From Deinococcus aquatilis DSM 23025 (lineage in GTDB: Bacteria > Deinococcota > Deinococci > Deinococcales > Deinococcaceae), in contig NZ_KB899697.1 in assembly GCF_000378445.1 (NCBI RefSeq), forward strand, positions 62,001 to 126,000: a DNA stretch of 64,000 bases, in the 5' to 3' direction. Under the pieces are notes generated by a model. It saw only the letters and a program-made list of their open reading frames with translations. It searched no databases and had not been told where the DNA came from. The position numbers were made by a program, and so were the translations under genes. This document shows positions 10,201 through 17,377 of the stretch, one piece after another; position 1 is the first letter of the stretch, and each line of letters opens with the position of its first letter.

Positions 10201-10537
10201 CGTGCGCGTGCAGATCGACGATTTCGGCACCGGGCATTCGAGCCTGGCCTTCTTACACCGCTTTCCGGTAGACGTGCTGAAGATTGACCGGGCCTTTATT
10301 GCACGTCTCGGTGAAGACGCCGTCAGCGCCAGCGTCGTGAAAACCGTGGTGTTGCTGACCCAGGCGTTGGGCGCAGGCGTGGTGGCCGAGGGCATAGAAA
10401 CTGACCTGCACCGCCGCCATCTGCTGCATCTGGGCTGCCCGCTGGGACAGGGATACCTATTTTCCAGGCCACTCCCACCCACCGAATTTGCGGCCCAGTG
10501 GCTGAGTCAGAGCCAGGCTGAAGCCAGTACTGGTTAG
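7238..10537 (+). CDS. GAF-PAS-GGDEF-EAL cyclic-di-GMP turnover protein
   Basis: A 1099-aa cytoplasmic sensor. Domains in order: a divergent N-terminal GAF-like region (about 1-200), two clear GAF domains (about 215-370 and 375-525), a PAS domain (about 530-650, with a DITAR linker at its end), GGDEF (about 670-830) and EAL (about 845-1090). The GGDEF signature is intact at 737-741, and RQGD lies exactly five residues before it, matching the inhibitory I-site RxxD. The EAL motif (876-878), NLEITES, IDDFGTG, LKIDRAFI and AEGIET are all present. Both diguanylate cyclase and phosphodiesterase activities are therefore possible. No transmembrane segment was seen. The ribosome-binding site is weak. 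The ligand of the GAF/PAS part is unknown. Confidence 0.9.
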   Translation: MKTSLASATNLTEINGRVSLAAHPLAADLLEASLPGDPAPQELYRRVLALAIQAVPGVLTGRLFGREADGRFRVLAASGQTLELLRSLHLEPHDLIYDPALRSQWVSGFRAAFADSLPTDQAALLEAAHAADSLHSFPDRPVSSAVQVLIVPVQLRGELRAVLHLDRIDGGQTAREPHQQAALLESDLTLGQWCGAQVALVVQHLDTAATLQAGQKELNLLNRAHAAVTGAQDLDDLFRQVISAVTELLEVEHASIALLEGELLVPQQQAGGGVWSDSYPLTSGVCGRVARTGLSILLPDVRQDPEYVQEHPDVISELCVPLLDGERVVGVLNLESSTQHLTPQDLRQVQALGVWLGRAIARERLYTASEQQRRALELLHRVRTAVSRTLDLPETIRAVNESIAQTLGYPQVSVYFCKGDELVLQHQLGYEQVIERLHLTTGVMGRVARTGQAEWIEDIDQEPEALKAMEGISSEVCVPLHLKGEVVGVLNVESMGERRLRAWDAELITAVGEYVDYSLERASLHAQVKDREVLYRLLAEHTSDLICLYQPGGPLIYVSPSITPLLGFMPGDAVLHTPALLVHPKDRYYIRRAFRANGEPIRWRLRHRDGHYIWFETTISRIDHDPSGKDAQPGQFLMSSRDITARHGAEARLAWAATHDPLTHLPNRALLFERLGGVLRTAQRSGHHAYAVLYLDMDRFKVINDSLGHAVGDELLVAFAHRLQSTMRQGDLVARLGGDEFAVLLSNEYGGLQHGGLQEDGLLEARRAAARLQTALAEPFVVAGRTLRVAVSIGIAPGRPGHLTPGDVLRDADLSMYRAKRDRRETVATFDLSMHTRAVRQLQLEADLPHAARLGQLGLHFQPIVNLISGKLHSAEALVRWQHPQLGLIPPDEFIPLAEELDLITELGDWVLHRACALYRQWNPAQMGLNVNVSTRQFLKEDFVQRVEEALKAHAMPANRLNLEITESALVEDMDEAAQTLAGLRALGVRVQIDDFGTGHSSLAFLHRFPVDVLKIDRAFIARLGEDAVSASVVKTVVLLTQALGAGVVAEGIETDLHRRHLLHLGCPLGQGYLFSRPLPPTEFAAQWLSQSQAEASTG

Positions 10538-10917
10538 GACAGTGGTCGAACATATGATCTGGTGTTGACTGAACGGGCGAGTGTATTCAGAAGAAAATTG
10601 GGAGAATGGCAGTGCCTATGAAAACTTCAGAGGTCTTTTCCTTGGCGCTGTCATCTGGACAGATGCTCTGAAGGTCACTCTTTTGAGCTTCCGTTTCCAA
10701 GTCTTGACATCCCTGCCAGGAAAAGAGCGATACGCCGTGCAGAGTCGATCAAGAGGGAGACTCCGCCGATGCCGTTGTGGGTGTGCGGGATCAGAACAGA
10801 CTGCCTGGAATCCGTCAATCCCGTCCCCAGAAGCTTAAAGGCTGTGTGGCTGGGACCGTAACGGGTGTTGGTATCTCTCTCACAGTGGTTCAGACAACCT
10901 CTCCCAGAATGTAACGC
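10538..10917. other. Intergenic region, no supported gene
   Basis: About 380 bp. A minus-strand frame runs through it but continues antisense into the next gene and shows no family features. Promoter elements for the gene at 10918 may be here; none is clear enough to place. Confidence 0.4.
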
Positions 10918-11436
10918 ATGAAACACCTTTTGTTCCCCACCGTGGCCCAGGCCGACGCCTTCGTACAGGATCTCCGCGCTCAGGGCGTCATCCGTGAAGA
11001 ATTGGGCGAATCGCGCCTGAACCGTACCTCGACCGCTGGAATGACCTCTGGCACGCAGACCACCACCGAAGTGGTCGAGTTGCGCGGAAACCCTGACGAG
11101 GCTGCCGAGGGTGCTGTGAAAGGCACCGGAGTTGGTGCAGTCGTGGGCGCAGTGGCCGGAGCCGCTGCCGTTGCCCTGACGGGCGGATTGGCCGCTGTGC
11201 CAGTCATCCTCGGTGCTGCGGCGCTGGGTTCGGGCGTGGGTGCAGTCGGCGGCGCGTCGGTAGGCTACACGAGCGGCGACGATGTGGTTCACCACGTCTC
11301 CGATGTTTCCGACGACCACTACGACCGCATGAACAGCACCGTGGAGAGCGGTGGCCGCGCCATTGCCGTGGACGACAATATCCCCAGCGATGTGCTTGAA
11401 GCTGCCGTGATGCGTCACGGTGGACAGTTCGTCTGA
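10918..11436 (+). CDS. Glycine-zipper, general-stress-type protein
   Basis: A 172-aa protein. Seen: an N-terminal part (LFPTVAQADAFVQDLRAQG) resembling the YflT/general stress domain that begins many small stress proteins; a central Gly/Ala-rich hydrophobic segment (about residues 68-120) with glycine-zipper spacing; and a C-terminal part (about 122-172) ending in AVMRHGGQFV. Known relatives are general-stress or envelope proteins without a defined reaction. The glycine-rich centre could insert into or associate with membrane. It is a single gene, facing the biosynthetic cluster and sharing a hairpin at its 3' end. No enzymatic function can be assigned. Confidence 0.6.
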   Translation: MKHLLFPTVAQADAFVQDLRAQGVIREELGESRLNRTSTAGMTSGTQTTTEVVELRGNPDEAAEGAVKGTGVGAVVGAVAGAAAVALTGGLAAVPVILGAAALGSGVGAVGGASVGYTSGDDVVHHVSDVSDDHYDRMNSTVESGGRAIAVDDNIPSDVLEAAVMRHGGQFV

Positions 11437-11473
11437 AGCTGAAGCTTTACTGAACTGAATCCCCCAAAAAACG

Positions 11474-11500
11474 GACCGACTCTATTTGCTGGAGTCGGTC
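11474..11500 (-). terminator. Intrinsic terminator at the end of the PKS/NRPS operon
   Basis: A 9-bp stem (11474-11482 with 11492-11500) around a 9-nt loop. Read on the minus strand it is followed by a run of six T, a classic intrinsic terminator 12 bp after the free ACP gene. It may also stop the plus-strand gene ending at 11436. Confidence 0.75.
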
Positions 11501-11511
11501 TGTTCTTGGGC

Positions 11512-11847
11512 TTATGTGGCGAACACTTCGGCCAGAATGAGCTGCGCCAGATCGTCGATGGTGTCCTGCTCCAGCGCCACCGGGTCAAGGTCTCGGCTGA
11601 GGTCACGTTGCAGGCTGTACAGAAGTTCCACGCTCATCAGCGAATCGAACCCGATAGCCAGAAAGCTGCGGTTGGCGGTCGTATCGGTATCTGCACCGCC
11701 CTGTTGCCGAATCCACGTCACCTGCTGCTCTATGTACCGGGTCAGCATCCTCAGCCGCTCCGAGTGACTCAGCGGCGTCAGGGCGGCCAGAAGTTGGCCT
11801 CTATCTTTGCTGTGGTTGAGGGCTGTCCAATCTTCGGTCAGGGTCAT
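11512..11847 (-). CDS. Free-standing acyl carrier protein
   Basis: A 111-aa carrier protein. Seen: the phosphopantetheine site IGFDSLMSVEL, with the Ser in the DSL position, and flanking helices typical of PKS/NRPS carrier domains. It is longer than fatty-acid ACP (about 80 aa) because of an N-terminal extension. It needs loading by a phosphopantetheinyl transferase such as the one at the other end of the cluster. The start has a strong ribosome-binding site (GGAGG, 7 nt before ATG). It is the last gene of the minus-strand cluster, 119 bp after the KAS III gene and just before a terminator. Inferred role: carrying an acyl group to or from the KAS III-like enzyme or the radical SAM enzyme. Confidence 0.85.
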   Translation of the reverse strand: MTLTEDWTALNHSKDRGQLLAALTPLSHSERLRMLTRYIEQQVTWIRQQGGADTDTTANRSFLAIGFDSLMSVELLYSLQRDLSRDLDPVALEQDTIDDLAQLILAEVFAT

Positions 11848-11966
11848 GTTGTTCCTCCGGTGCAGCAGCTCAGGTTCGGCGTTTCGGGAATGTTCGGACG
11901 TTCTCGGGCTTCAGAATGTTGGGTCACTGCGTCTTTTCACCATCTGCTCCTCAGCTATTGCCGTCC

Positions 11967-13001
11967 TCAGTAGCGCAGCAGCACACTGGCCCAGGACAGG
12001 CCCGCGCCGAAGCCGCTGAGCAGCAACAGGTCGCCGCGCTTCAGGTCATGTGGCTGTGACTCATTCTGTTGGGGGCCGTGCAACACGCTATGCAGCAGAA
12101 TAGGAATGGACGCCGACACAGTGTTGCCTGTGGTCGCCAGGGTGCGTGGCATACGCTCTGGCAGCAGCTTCAGGCGCGAGCGCAGGCCGTCCAGCACCAT
12201 ATGTGACGCCTGATGAAACAGGAACAGGCGCACGTCGTCGGTGGTGACCCCATGCGCGGCCAGCAACCCCTGAAGATGCGGCGGCACCATACGGTAAGTG
12301 AAACCCAGCATGGTCTTGCCGTTCATGTGAATCTGATCGCGGGTGCGCGTGTTGGGGCCGTCCGTCACTTCGGGCAGAGGTTCGGGCGGGGTGGGCAGGC
12401 GGGCCGCGCCACCGGGAACGCAAAAGGCGTCCTGAAGCGTGCCGTCAGTGCCCCACGCCGAACCCAGCACATACGAAGTCGCGTCTCCCCCACTGACCCA
12501 GGTGGCCGCCGCACCGTCGCCAAACAGCAGGCGGGTTGAGCGGTCCTGAGGGCTGATCAGCTTGGTGTAGGTATCGGCAGTCACGATCAGAACGTTGTGG
12601 GCCGCACCCGAGGCCAACAGGCTGGACGCCAGAATCAGGCTGTAGGTGAAACCGGAACAGGCCAGATTGACATCGAAGGCGGCCACCTGCGCGGGCAAAT
12701 CCAGTCGTCCATGCAGCAAGCAGGCATTGGAAGGCAGGCGGTGGTCGGGCGTCTGGGTGCAAAAAATGATGGTATCCAGGCGGCCAGAGAGTTCGGGCTG
12801 TGCGGCGAACAGCTTGCGGCAGGCGGCCTCAGCCAGATCGAGGGCCGTTTCACCGGGGGCGCTGATGTGACGCTGCTCCACACCCGTATGCTTGGCCGCC
12901 TCAGGCACATTCCAATCGGGAAACTGGGCGTGCAGATCGTCATTGGTCTCTATATGCCGGGGCAGATGCACCGCCACCGCCTCTATGCGGGCAGGCATCA
13001 T
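11967..13001 (-). CDS. KAS III (FabH)-like condensing enzyme / acyltransferase
   Basis: A 344-aa thiolase-fold protein of the 3-oxoacyl-ACP synthase III family. Seen: the active Cys115 in NLACSGF, the catalytic His in LFLFHQAS and the Asn in TTGNTVSAS, so the Cys-His-Asn triad is complete, as is the usual length. Its ATG overlaps the stop of the radical SAM gene (ATGA). Known: FabH enzymes condense acyl-CoA with malonyl-ACP; relatives in natural-product clusters (PqsD, CerJ types) also transfer acyl groups to O or N. The neighbouring free ACP suggests the pair makes a starter unit or performs an acyl transfer. Which of these applies cannot be decided here. Confidence 0.85.
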   Translation of the reverse strand: MMPARIEAVAVHLPRHIETNDDLHAQFPDWNVPEAAKHTGVEQRHISAPGETALDLAEAACRKLFAAQPELSGRLDTIIFCTQTPDHRLPSNACLLHGRLDLPAQVAAFDVNLACSGFTYSLILASSLLASGAAHNVLIVTADTYTKLISPQDRSTRLLFGDGAAATWVSGGDATSYVLGSAWGTDGTLQDAFCVPGGAARLPTPPEPLPEVTDGPNTRTRDQIHMNGKTMLGFTYRMVPPHLQGLLAAHGVTTDDVRLFLFHQASHMVLDGLRSRLKLLPERMPRTLATTGNTVSASIPILLHSVLHGPQQNESQPHDLKRGDLLLLSGFGAGLSWASVLLRY

Positions 13002-14515
13002 GAGAGAGCCGCCGGGTGGGAGGACAGAGGCTGAAGCGGTTGTCCTGCGGTTGCCTCCGCTCCTGCCTGCACGGAGGCAGCCTGTTTCAGGGCGGCCATA
13101 TGCGCTTCGGTCAGTTCTTCCACGCGTGACGCCATCAGCGCCGTCTGGATCAGCGGCACGCGGTAAGCTCCTTCAGGTGTAAGGCGAATGGAGTCGTCCT
13201 GCACAGAGATAAAACCCAGGTCGGCGGCGGCCTGCCAGATACCCGGAAATTCCTCCAGTACATCCTGCCCAAAATTGGCGCGGTAGCTGGCGCGGTCTAC
13301 ACTCAGCGACTGCAAATTACGAAACAGCAGCGAGAGCCGCAGGTCTGCCGGAGTGCGGGTGTAGCCCACCTCGGCAGGCAGGCGGCCCGCATCCAGCGCG
13401 GCGTAATAGGCGCTGAGGGTGCGGGCGTTCATGAAGGTGGAACCGCCGTTCTGTGCAGCCCGATCTGAACTGTGGTGGCCGGGGCTGCGGTGGTCAGGAA
13501 AGTCCGAAATGGCCGCGTAGCCCCAACCCCAGACATCGTGGGCCTCGAAGGAACGGCGGCATTCCTCGTAGATGAAGCCCTCAGTTCTGTTCTGATCGTC
13601 TCGTTTCTGGCTGGCCTGCTTCTGAAAATCGTAGGGCGTCAATTGTTCGTAGCCGCCCGCTGTCAGCAGGTCACGGGCCAGATGGTACATATCGCGCACC
13701 AGTTCAGGACCGGGCAACTCGTCCCGGCGGTTCAGGGCAAAGTCGGTCATGCCGCCCACGTTCAGTTCGTAATGTGTGATGTGCTCCACGCCCGAGGCCA
13801 TCAGGTCCCGCAGATCGCGTTCCAGATGCGCCAGCGTCTGCTGAGGCCAGCCGAAAATCAGGTCTACGTTGCAGCCCAGCCCCAACTGTGCGGCCCATTC
13901 CACCGCCTGAAACACATGCCTGGGCTGTTGCTTGCGCCCACTCAGCAGGCTCAGTTGGTGGTCGAGTTGCTGCGCCCCCATGCTGATCCGCGTGACGCCA
14001 TGTGCCTGCATGACTTCCAATTTTTCAAGGCTGAACAGCTGCGGAATGCCTTCCAGCGTGATCGGGGTGGCGGCAGGAAGGCTGGGCAGAAGGTCGTGGA
14101 TCAGCCCAAGGAGGCGCGGATACTGGTGCACCTTCAGCAGATTGGGTGTGCCGCCGCCGATAAAAATGGAACGGGGTTGCAGGGCCGTCCAGCGCTCGCG
14201 GTACAGTTCGCCTTCTCGGGCAAGGTAGTCCAGATACACGTCCAGTTGATCCTGATGACGGTAGGCCTCGGTGGGAAACAGGCAGTAGCCGCAGTGGGCA
14301 GGCTCGGTGGTCAGGCAAAACGGCAGACCCACATACAGCTCACAGGTGGGCGCGTCGGTCCCCGGTGGGCGGGCCTCCAGCGGCGTGCCCGTGCCGCCTT
14401 TCCAGAACCGGGGAGAGGGAAAGCTGTGTAGCACCTTGTTGACCTGCCGCTGCGTCAGCTTGGTGTCCAGAAAACGGCGGGCGGCGGCGGGCGTACTGAG
14501 GTCGATTCGGGTCAT
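12998..14515 (-). CDS. HemN-like radical SAM protein with CX7CX2C motif
   Basis: A 505-aa protein resembling coproporphyrinogen III oxidase-like radical SAM enzymes. Seen: ELYVGLPFC, then a second and third Cys (Cys67, Cys75, Cys78), giving CX7CX2C where HemN-type proteins have CX3CX2C; the GGGTPN loop (IFIGGGTPNLL); ISMGAQ; NVDLIFGWPQQ; and a C-terminal HemN-type domain. Translation of the DNA around 14285-14335 confirms the spacing. Known: HemN-like proteins in natural-product clusters can cyclopropanate or methylate, using SAM as a carbon source. Here the substrate is unknown; by context it is a carrier-bound intermediate or the final lipid. The start ATG at 14515 has a GAGG ribosome-binding site. 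It is not a normal haem-pathway gene by context. Confidence 0.85.
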   Translation of the reverse strand: MTRIDLSTPAAARRFLDTKLTQRQVNKVLHSFPSPRFWKGGTGTPLEARPPGTDAPTCELYVGLPFCLTTEPAHCGYCLFPTEAYRHQDQLDVYLDYLAREGELYRERWTALQPRSIFIGGGTPNLLKVHQYPRLLGLIHDLLPSLPAATPITLEGIPQLFSLEKLEVMQAHGVTRISMGAQQLDHQLSLLSGRKQQPRHVFQAVEWAAQLGLGCNVDLIFGWPQQTLAHLERDLRDLMASGVEHITHYELNVGGMTDFALNRRDELPGPELVRDMYHLARDLLTAGGYEQLTPYDFQKQASQKRDDQNRTEGFIYEECRRSFEAHDVWGWGYAAISDFPDHRSPGHHSSDRAAQNGGSTFMNARTLSAYYAALDAGRLPAEVGYTRTPADLRLSLLFRNLQSLSVDRASYRANFGQDVLEEFPGIWQAAADLGFISVQDDSIRLTPEGAYRVPLIQTALMASRVEELTEAHMAALKQAASVQAGAEATAGQPLQPLSSHPAALS

Positions 14516-14621
14516 GCAAAACCTCGCAGCTAAGAGAAGAACCGTGAGTGAGAAGAGCGTGGTGGAGGCAAGATGGATGTTCCACCAACCCAGAACGCTT
14601 CTGACTCGCTGTGCTCGGCAA

Positions 14622-15824
14622 CTACCGCAGCCGCAGCGGGCCGACGGTGTGCAGACCGTCTGAATTCAGGCCACCGAACTTCAGATCAGGGGCGGGAAAC
14701 AGCATCATCAGGGTGCAGACCTGCGGTACAGGCACAAAACCGCAGGCCAAAAAAGTGGCGGCGTGACGGGCATCCGTGCGGGCGGCGAGGGTCAGCCAAG
14801 CGCCGCGCTCCGCACTGGCAGCGGCGGTGGCGTGCAGCAGGCGGCGGCGGGCGGCGGGGGTCAGGTCATCGAACAAAAGCAGATCGATGGTCTCGGCAGG
14901 AATGGAAGAACGGCTGTGCAGCGGCCAGGAAAAGCTGTTGCTGAAGCCCTGAACCTGTGATGCTGGGCCGCTGACGAGGGTATGCGACTGGAATTGGGGC
15001 GGCGAATAGAGTTGGCGGGCGAGAGGGGAAGCGTCCCAGAGTTGCGCCAGACCGGAGTGAGCGGCGGCACGGTCGAGCAGCAGATGGCAGGCGGGCAGAT
15101 CGGCAGGCGTGTAGGGCCGAACCTCTTCCCTACCCCGGCCAAAAGTCAGATGTCCAGAACTCAGGTTTTCAGAATTCAGGCGTCTAAGTGCGCTCTGCAA
15201 CAGCGACAACGCCTGCAATCCGGCACGTTCGGCGGGATGACCCATCGCTCCAGCCACCGCACGGGCATTCAGAAAACGCATCCAGAAATGCACGGGCCGG
15301 AGTGCGCGGTAGCGTGCCGGAAAAGCCCGCTGGAAGGCCGTCCAGAATTGCGCGGCGGGTGTGTGGGACGCAGTATTGACGTAACCCAACATGAAATCCA
15401 GCCCATGCAGGCGGTGCGCCCGCTCCAGCGCATTGATCAGGCGGGTGGCGACTCCGCATGCGGCGTAGTCGGGATGCACGCTGAAATAACTGCCCTGCGT
15501 ACCGTGTCTGATCTGGCCGCCCACACGCAGGGTCAGGCGGTCAGCCAGAAAACAACCGACCAGACGCCCGCCATCGTAGGCGGCCAGACGGAAGTCGCGG
15601 CTGTCCTCGCCTGCATCCAGCACCTGCCAGGACAGACCGGGCGCGTCGTAGACGGGAATCAGGTCGCGGGCGAGGTAGCGGCCCTGCCAGGACAGATTGA
15701 TCAGGTCGGCCAGTTGTGCCGGATCACCGTCAAAAGGCCGAACCTCTATCCGGCCCGTGCTTCTATGGCCTGTACCTGTCTGGCCTGTACCCGGCTCGCC
15801 TGCACGGGCAGCAACGGCGCTCAT
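14622..15824 (-). CDS. Tandem GNAT-family N-acyltransferase-like protein
   Basis: A 400-aa protein. Seen: an N-terminal GNAT domain (about residues 28-185) beginning IEVRPFDGDP, with the acetyl-CoA loop region YFSVHPDYAACGVATRLI, where the usual first Gln/Arg of Q/RxxGxG/A is Ala; and a C-terminal half (about 250-390) beginning VRPYTPADLP that looks like a second, more diverged GNAT fold. Start chosen at the ATG overlapping the aminotransferase stop (ATGA), although the frame stays open upstream. Known: GNATs transfer acyl groups from CoA or ACP to amines. Inferred role: acylation of the amine made by the aminotransferase, or loading of a carrier protein. The altered acyl-CoA loop leaves the donor uncertain. 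Confidence 0.7.
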   Translation of the reverse strand: MSAVAARAGEPGTGQTGTGHRSTGRIEVRPFDGDPAQLADLINLSWQGRYLARDLIPVYDAPGLSWQVLDAGEDSRDFRLAAYDGGRLVGCFLADRLTLRVGGQIRHGTQGSYFSVHPDYAACGVATRLINALERAHRLHGLDFMLGYVNTASHTPAAQFWTAFQRAFPARYRALRPVHFWMRFLNARAVAGAMGHPAERAGLQALSLLQSALRRLNSENLSSGHLTFGRGREEVRPYTPADLPACHLLLDRAAAHSGLAQLWDASPLARQLYSPPQFQSHTLVSGPASQVQGFSNSFSWPLHSRSSIPAETIDLLLFDDLTPAARRRLLHATAAASAERGAWLTLAARTDARHAATFLACGFVPVPQVCTLMMLFPAPDLKFGGLNSDGLHTVGPLRLR

Positions 15825-17377
15825 GCGAAGACCCCCTGCATCTGCATCCGCGTCAGCGATTCGGTCAGACCCGCCGAAATCTGGGCCACATCTGCCGCCG
15901 TGTGCGCCGCCGACAGGTCGAGGGTGGGCAGGGTTTCCATGTACATGCCCTGAAGCCGCCCATACAGCGTCAGCAGGCGGGCGGCCCGGACGTTGTCGGG
16001 CGTGAAGGTGCGGAAATAGGCGCGGGCCGGATTGTGCGCGTCGGGCAGCGGGGCAGCACCACTTGAATCGGCACCGTGTAGACCAGCATCCGGCGAGGGC
16101 AGCGAGAAGGCCAACATGGAATACAGGCGCGGATGACCGTCGAGGCGCACCTTGACGCCGAGGCGAGCAGCGAGGGCGTCTATGGCGGATTTCAGGTGGG
16201 CGTGATGGGCGTCCAGCGGCGCGAACAGATTCGCTCCGGCCTGTGCTGCGCCGTCCTGTCTGGCTCCCGCTGTGGCGATCATCCGTAGCGCCGCCAGCGA
16301 CGCCGTGACACTCAGAGAATTGGCGGCGTTGGTGGTGCTGATCCAGACTTTTTGGCTCACGTAATCGTTGACCAGTCCGGCGGTGGTGGCGCGGTTCATC
16401 AGGTCGGCGCGGCCCCCCACCACGCTCAGCGGCAGGCCCAGGCCGCCCGTGATCTTGCCGAAGCAGCTCAGGTCGGACTGCACGCCAAAGGCCTCGGCCA
16501 CTCCACCCGGCGCGAGGCGAAAGCCCGTGACCACCTCGTCGCAGATCAGGGGCAGTCCCAGTTCGGCGGTGAGGCTGCGGAGTTGCCCGGCAAAAGCCTG
16601 TGCCCCCGCGAGGTCGTTCATCATGAAGCGCGGCACGGGGTCCAGCAGCACGCCCGCCAGATCGGAGGCGTGATCCCGGATCAGTTGCAGGGCCAGAGGG
16701 TCGCCGTAGGGCAGGATCAGGAATTCTGCGCCCGCCGCTCTGGAGACGCCCCCGGTGGCGAGTTCGGGCGCGATGTTCTCCAGCGGCCCCTCTCCGGCGC
16801 GGCCTGCCCACGTGAGGGCCGTATTGACGAGGCCGGGTTCGTGCCAGCCGTGATAACAGCCCTCGAATTTGGCGATGAGGGTGCGGCGGGTGGCGGCGCG
16901 GCACAGACGCACAGCGGCAGTCACGGCGTCGGCCCCGGCGTGCAAGAAGGCCACCCGTTCCAGCCCCGGCACCAGCGCACAGATCAGCTCGGCCAATTCC
17001 ACCTGCTCAGACACGAAGTAGCCCGCGCCGGGGCGTCGGCCCAGAGCGGCAGTCAGGGCGGCCACCACCGGGGGCGGATTGTGGCCCAGAATGCCCGCCG
17101 TATAGCCCATATGCGCGTCCACGAAGTCGTGCCCATCGGCGCAAACGATGCGCCCACCCCGCGCCTCCTCTATGCACAGCGGTAAAACTGGGCTGAAATA
17201 AGGCAACTGAGAGCGGCCCCCACTGAGGGTTTGCCGGGCGCGGGCGTGCCATTCCAGAGAACGGCGCTGGCGGGTGGCAACGGCGGCCAGCACGCCCAGC
17301 ACATCACGGTTTCCGGCAGCCAGCAGGTTCAGCGCCCGCTTCTGGTCGGCGTCCAGCGAGAGTGGGGGCGCGGTCAT
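15821..17377 (-). CDS. Class III, GSAM-like PLP aminotransferase
   Basis: A 518-aa aminotransferase close to the glutamate-1-semialdehyde aminomutase group. Seen: the aldehyde/phosphate-binding region KFEGCYHGWHE, the PLP-ring Asp in LICDEVVTGFR and the Schiff-base Lys in FGKITGGLGLPLSVVGG. All key residues are kept. It is about 80 residues longer than GSAM, with an N-terminal extension. Start is the ATG overlapping the reductase stop (ATGA). Known: GSAM-like aminotransferases occur as AMT domains in PKS/NRPS systems (for example microcystin and iturin types), where they aminate beta-keto thioesters. Inferred: here it may instead convert the aldehyde released by the thioester reductase into a primary amine. 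Confidence 0.88.
   Translation of the reverse strand: MTAPPLSLDADQKRALNLLAAGNRDVLGVLAAVATRQRRSLEWHARARQTLSGGRSQLPYFSPVLPLCIEEARGGRIVCADGHDFVDAHMGYTAGILGHNPPPVVAALTAALGRRPGAGYFVSEQVELAELICALVPGLERVAFLHAGADAVTAAVRLCRAATRRTLIAKFEGCYHGWHEPGLVNTALTWAGRAGEGPLENIAPELATGGVSRAAGAEFLILPYGDPLALQLIRDHASDLAGVLLDPVPRFMMNDLAGAQAFAGQLRSLTAELGLPLICDEVVTGFRLAPGGVAEAFGVQSDLSCFGKITGGLGLPLSVVGGRADLMNRATTAGLVNDYVSQKVWISTTNAANSLSVTASLAALRMIATAGARQDGAAQAGANLFAPLDAHHAHLKSAIDALAARLGVKVRLDGHPRLYSMLAFSLPSPDAGLHGADSSGAAPLPDAHNPARAYFRTFTPDNVRAARLLTLYGRLQGMYMETLPTLDLSAAHTAADVAQISAGLTESLTRMQMQGVFA

Noticed and set aside
10675..11418. 247-codon minus-strand frame over the glycine-zipper gene
   Set aside because: Mostly antisense to a gene with a clear domain pattern; the His/Gly/Ser-rich product has no family features.
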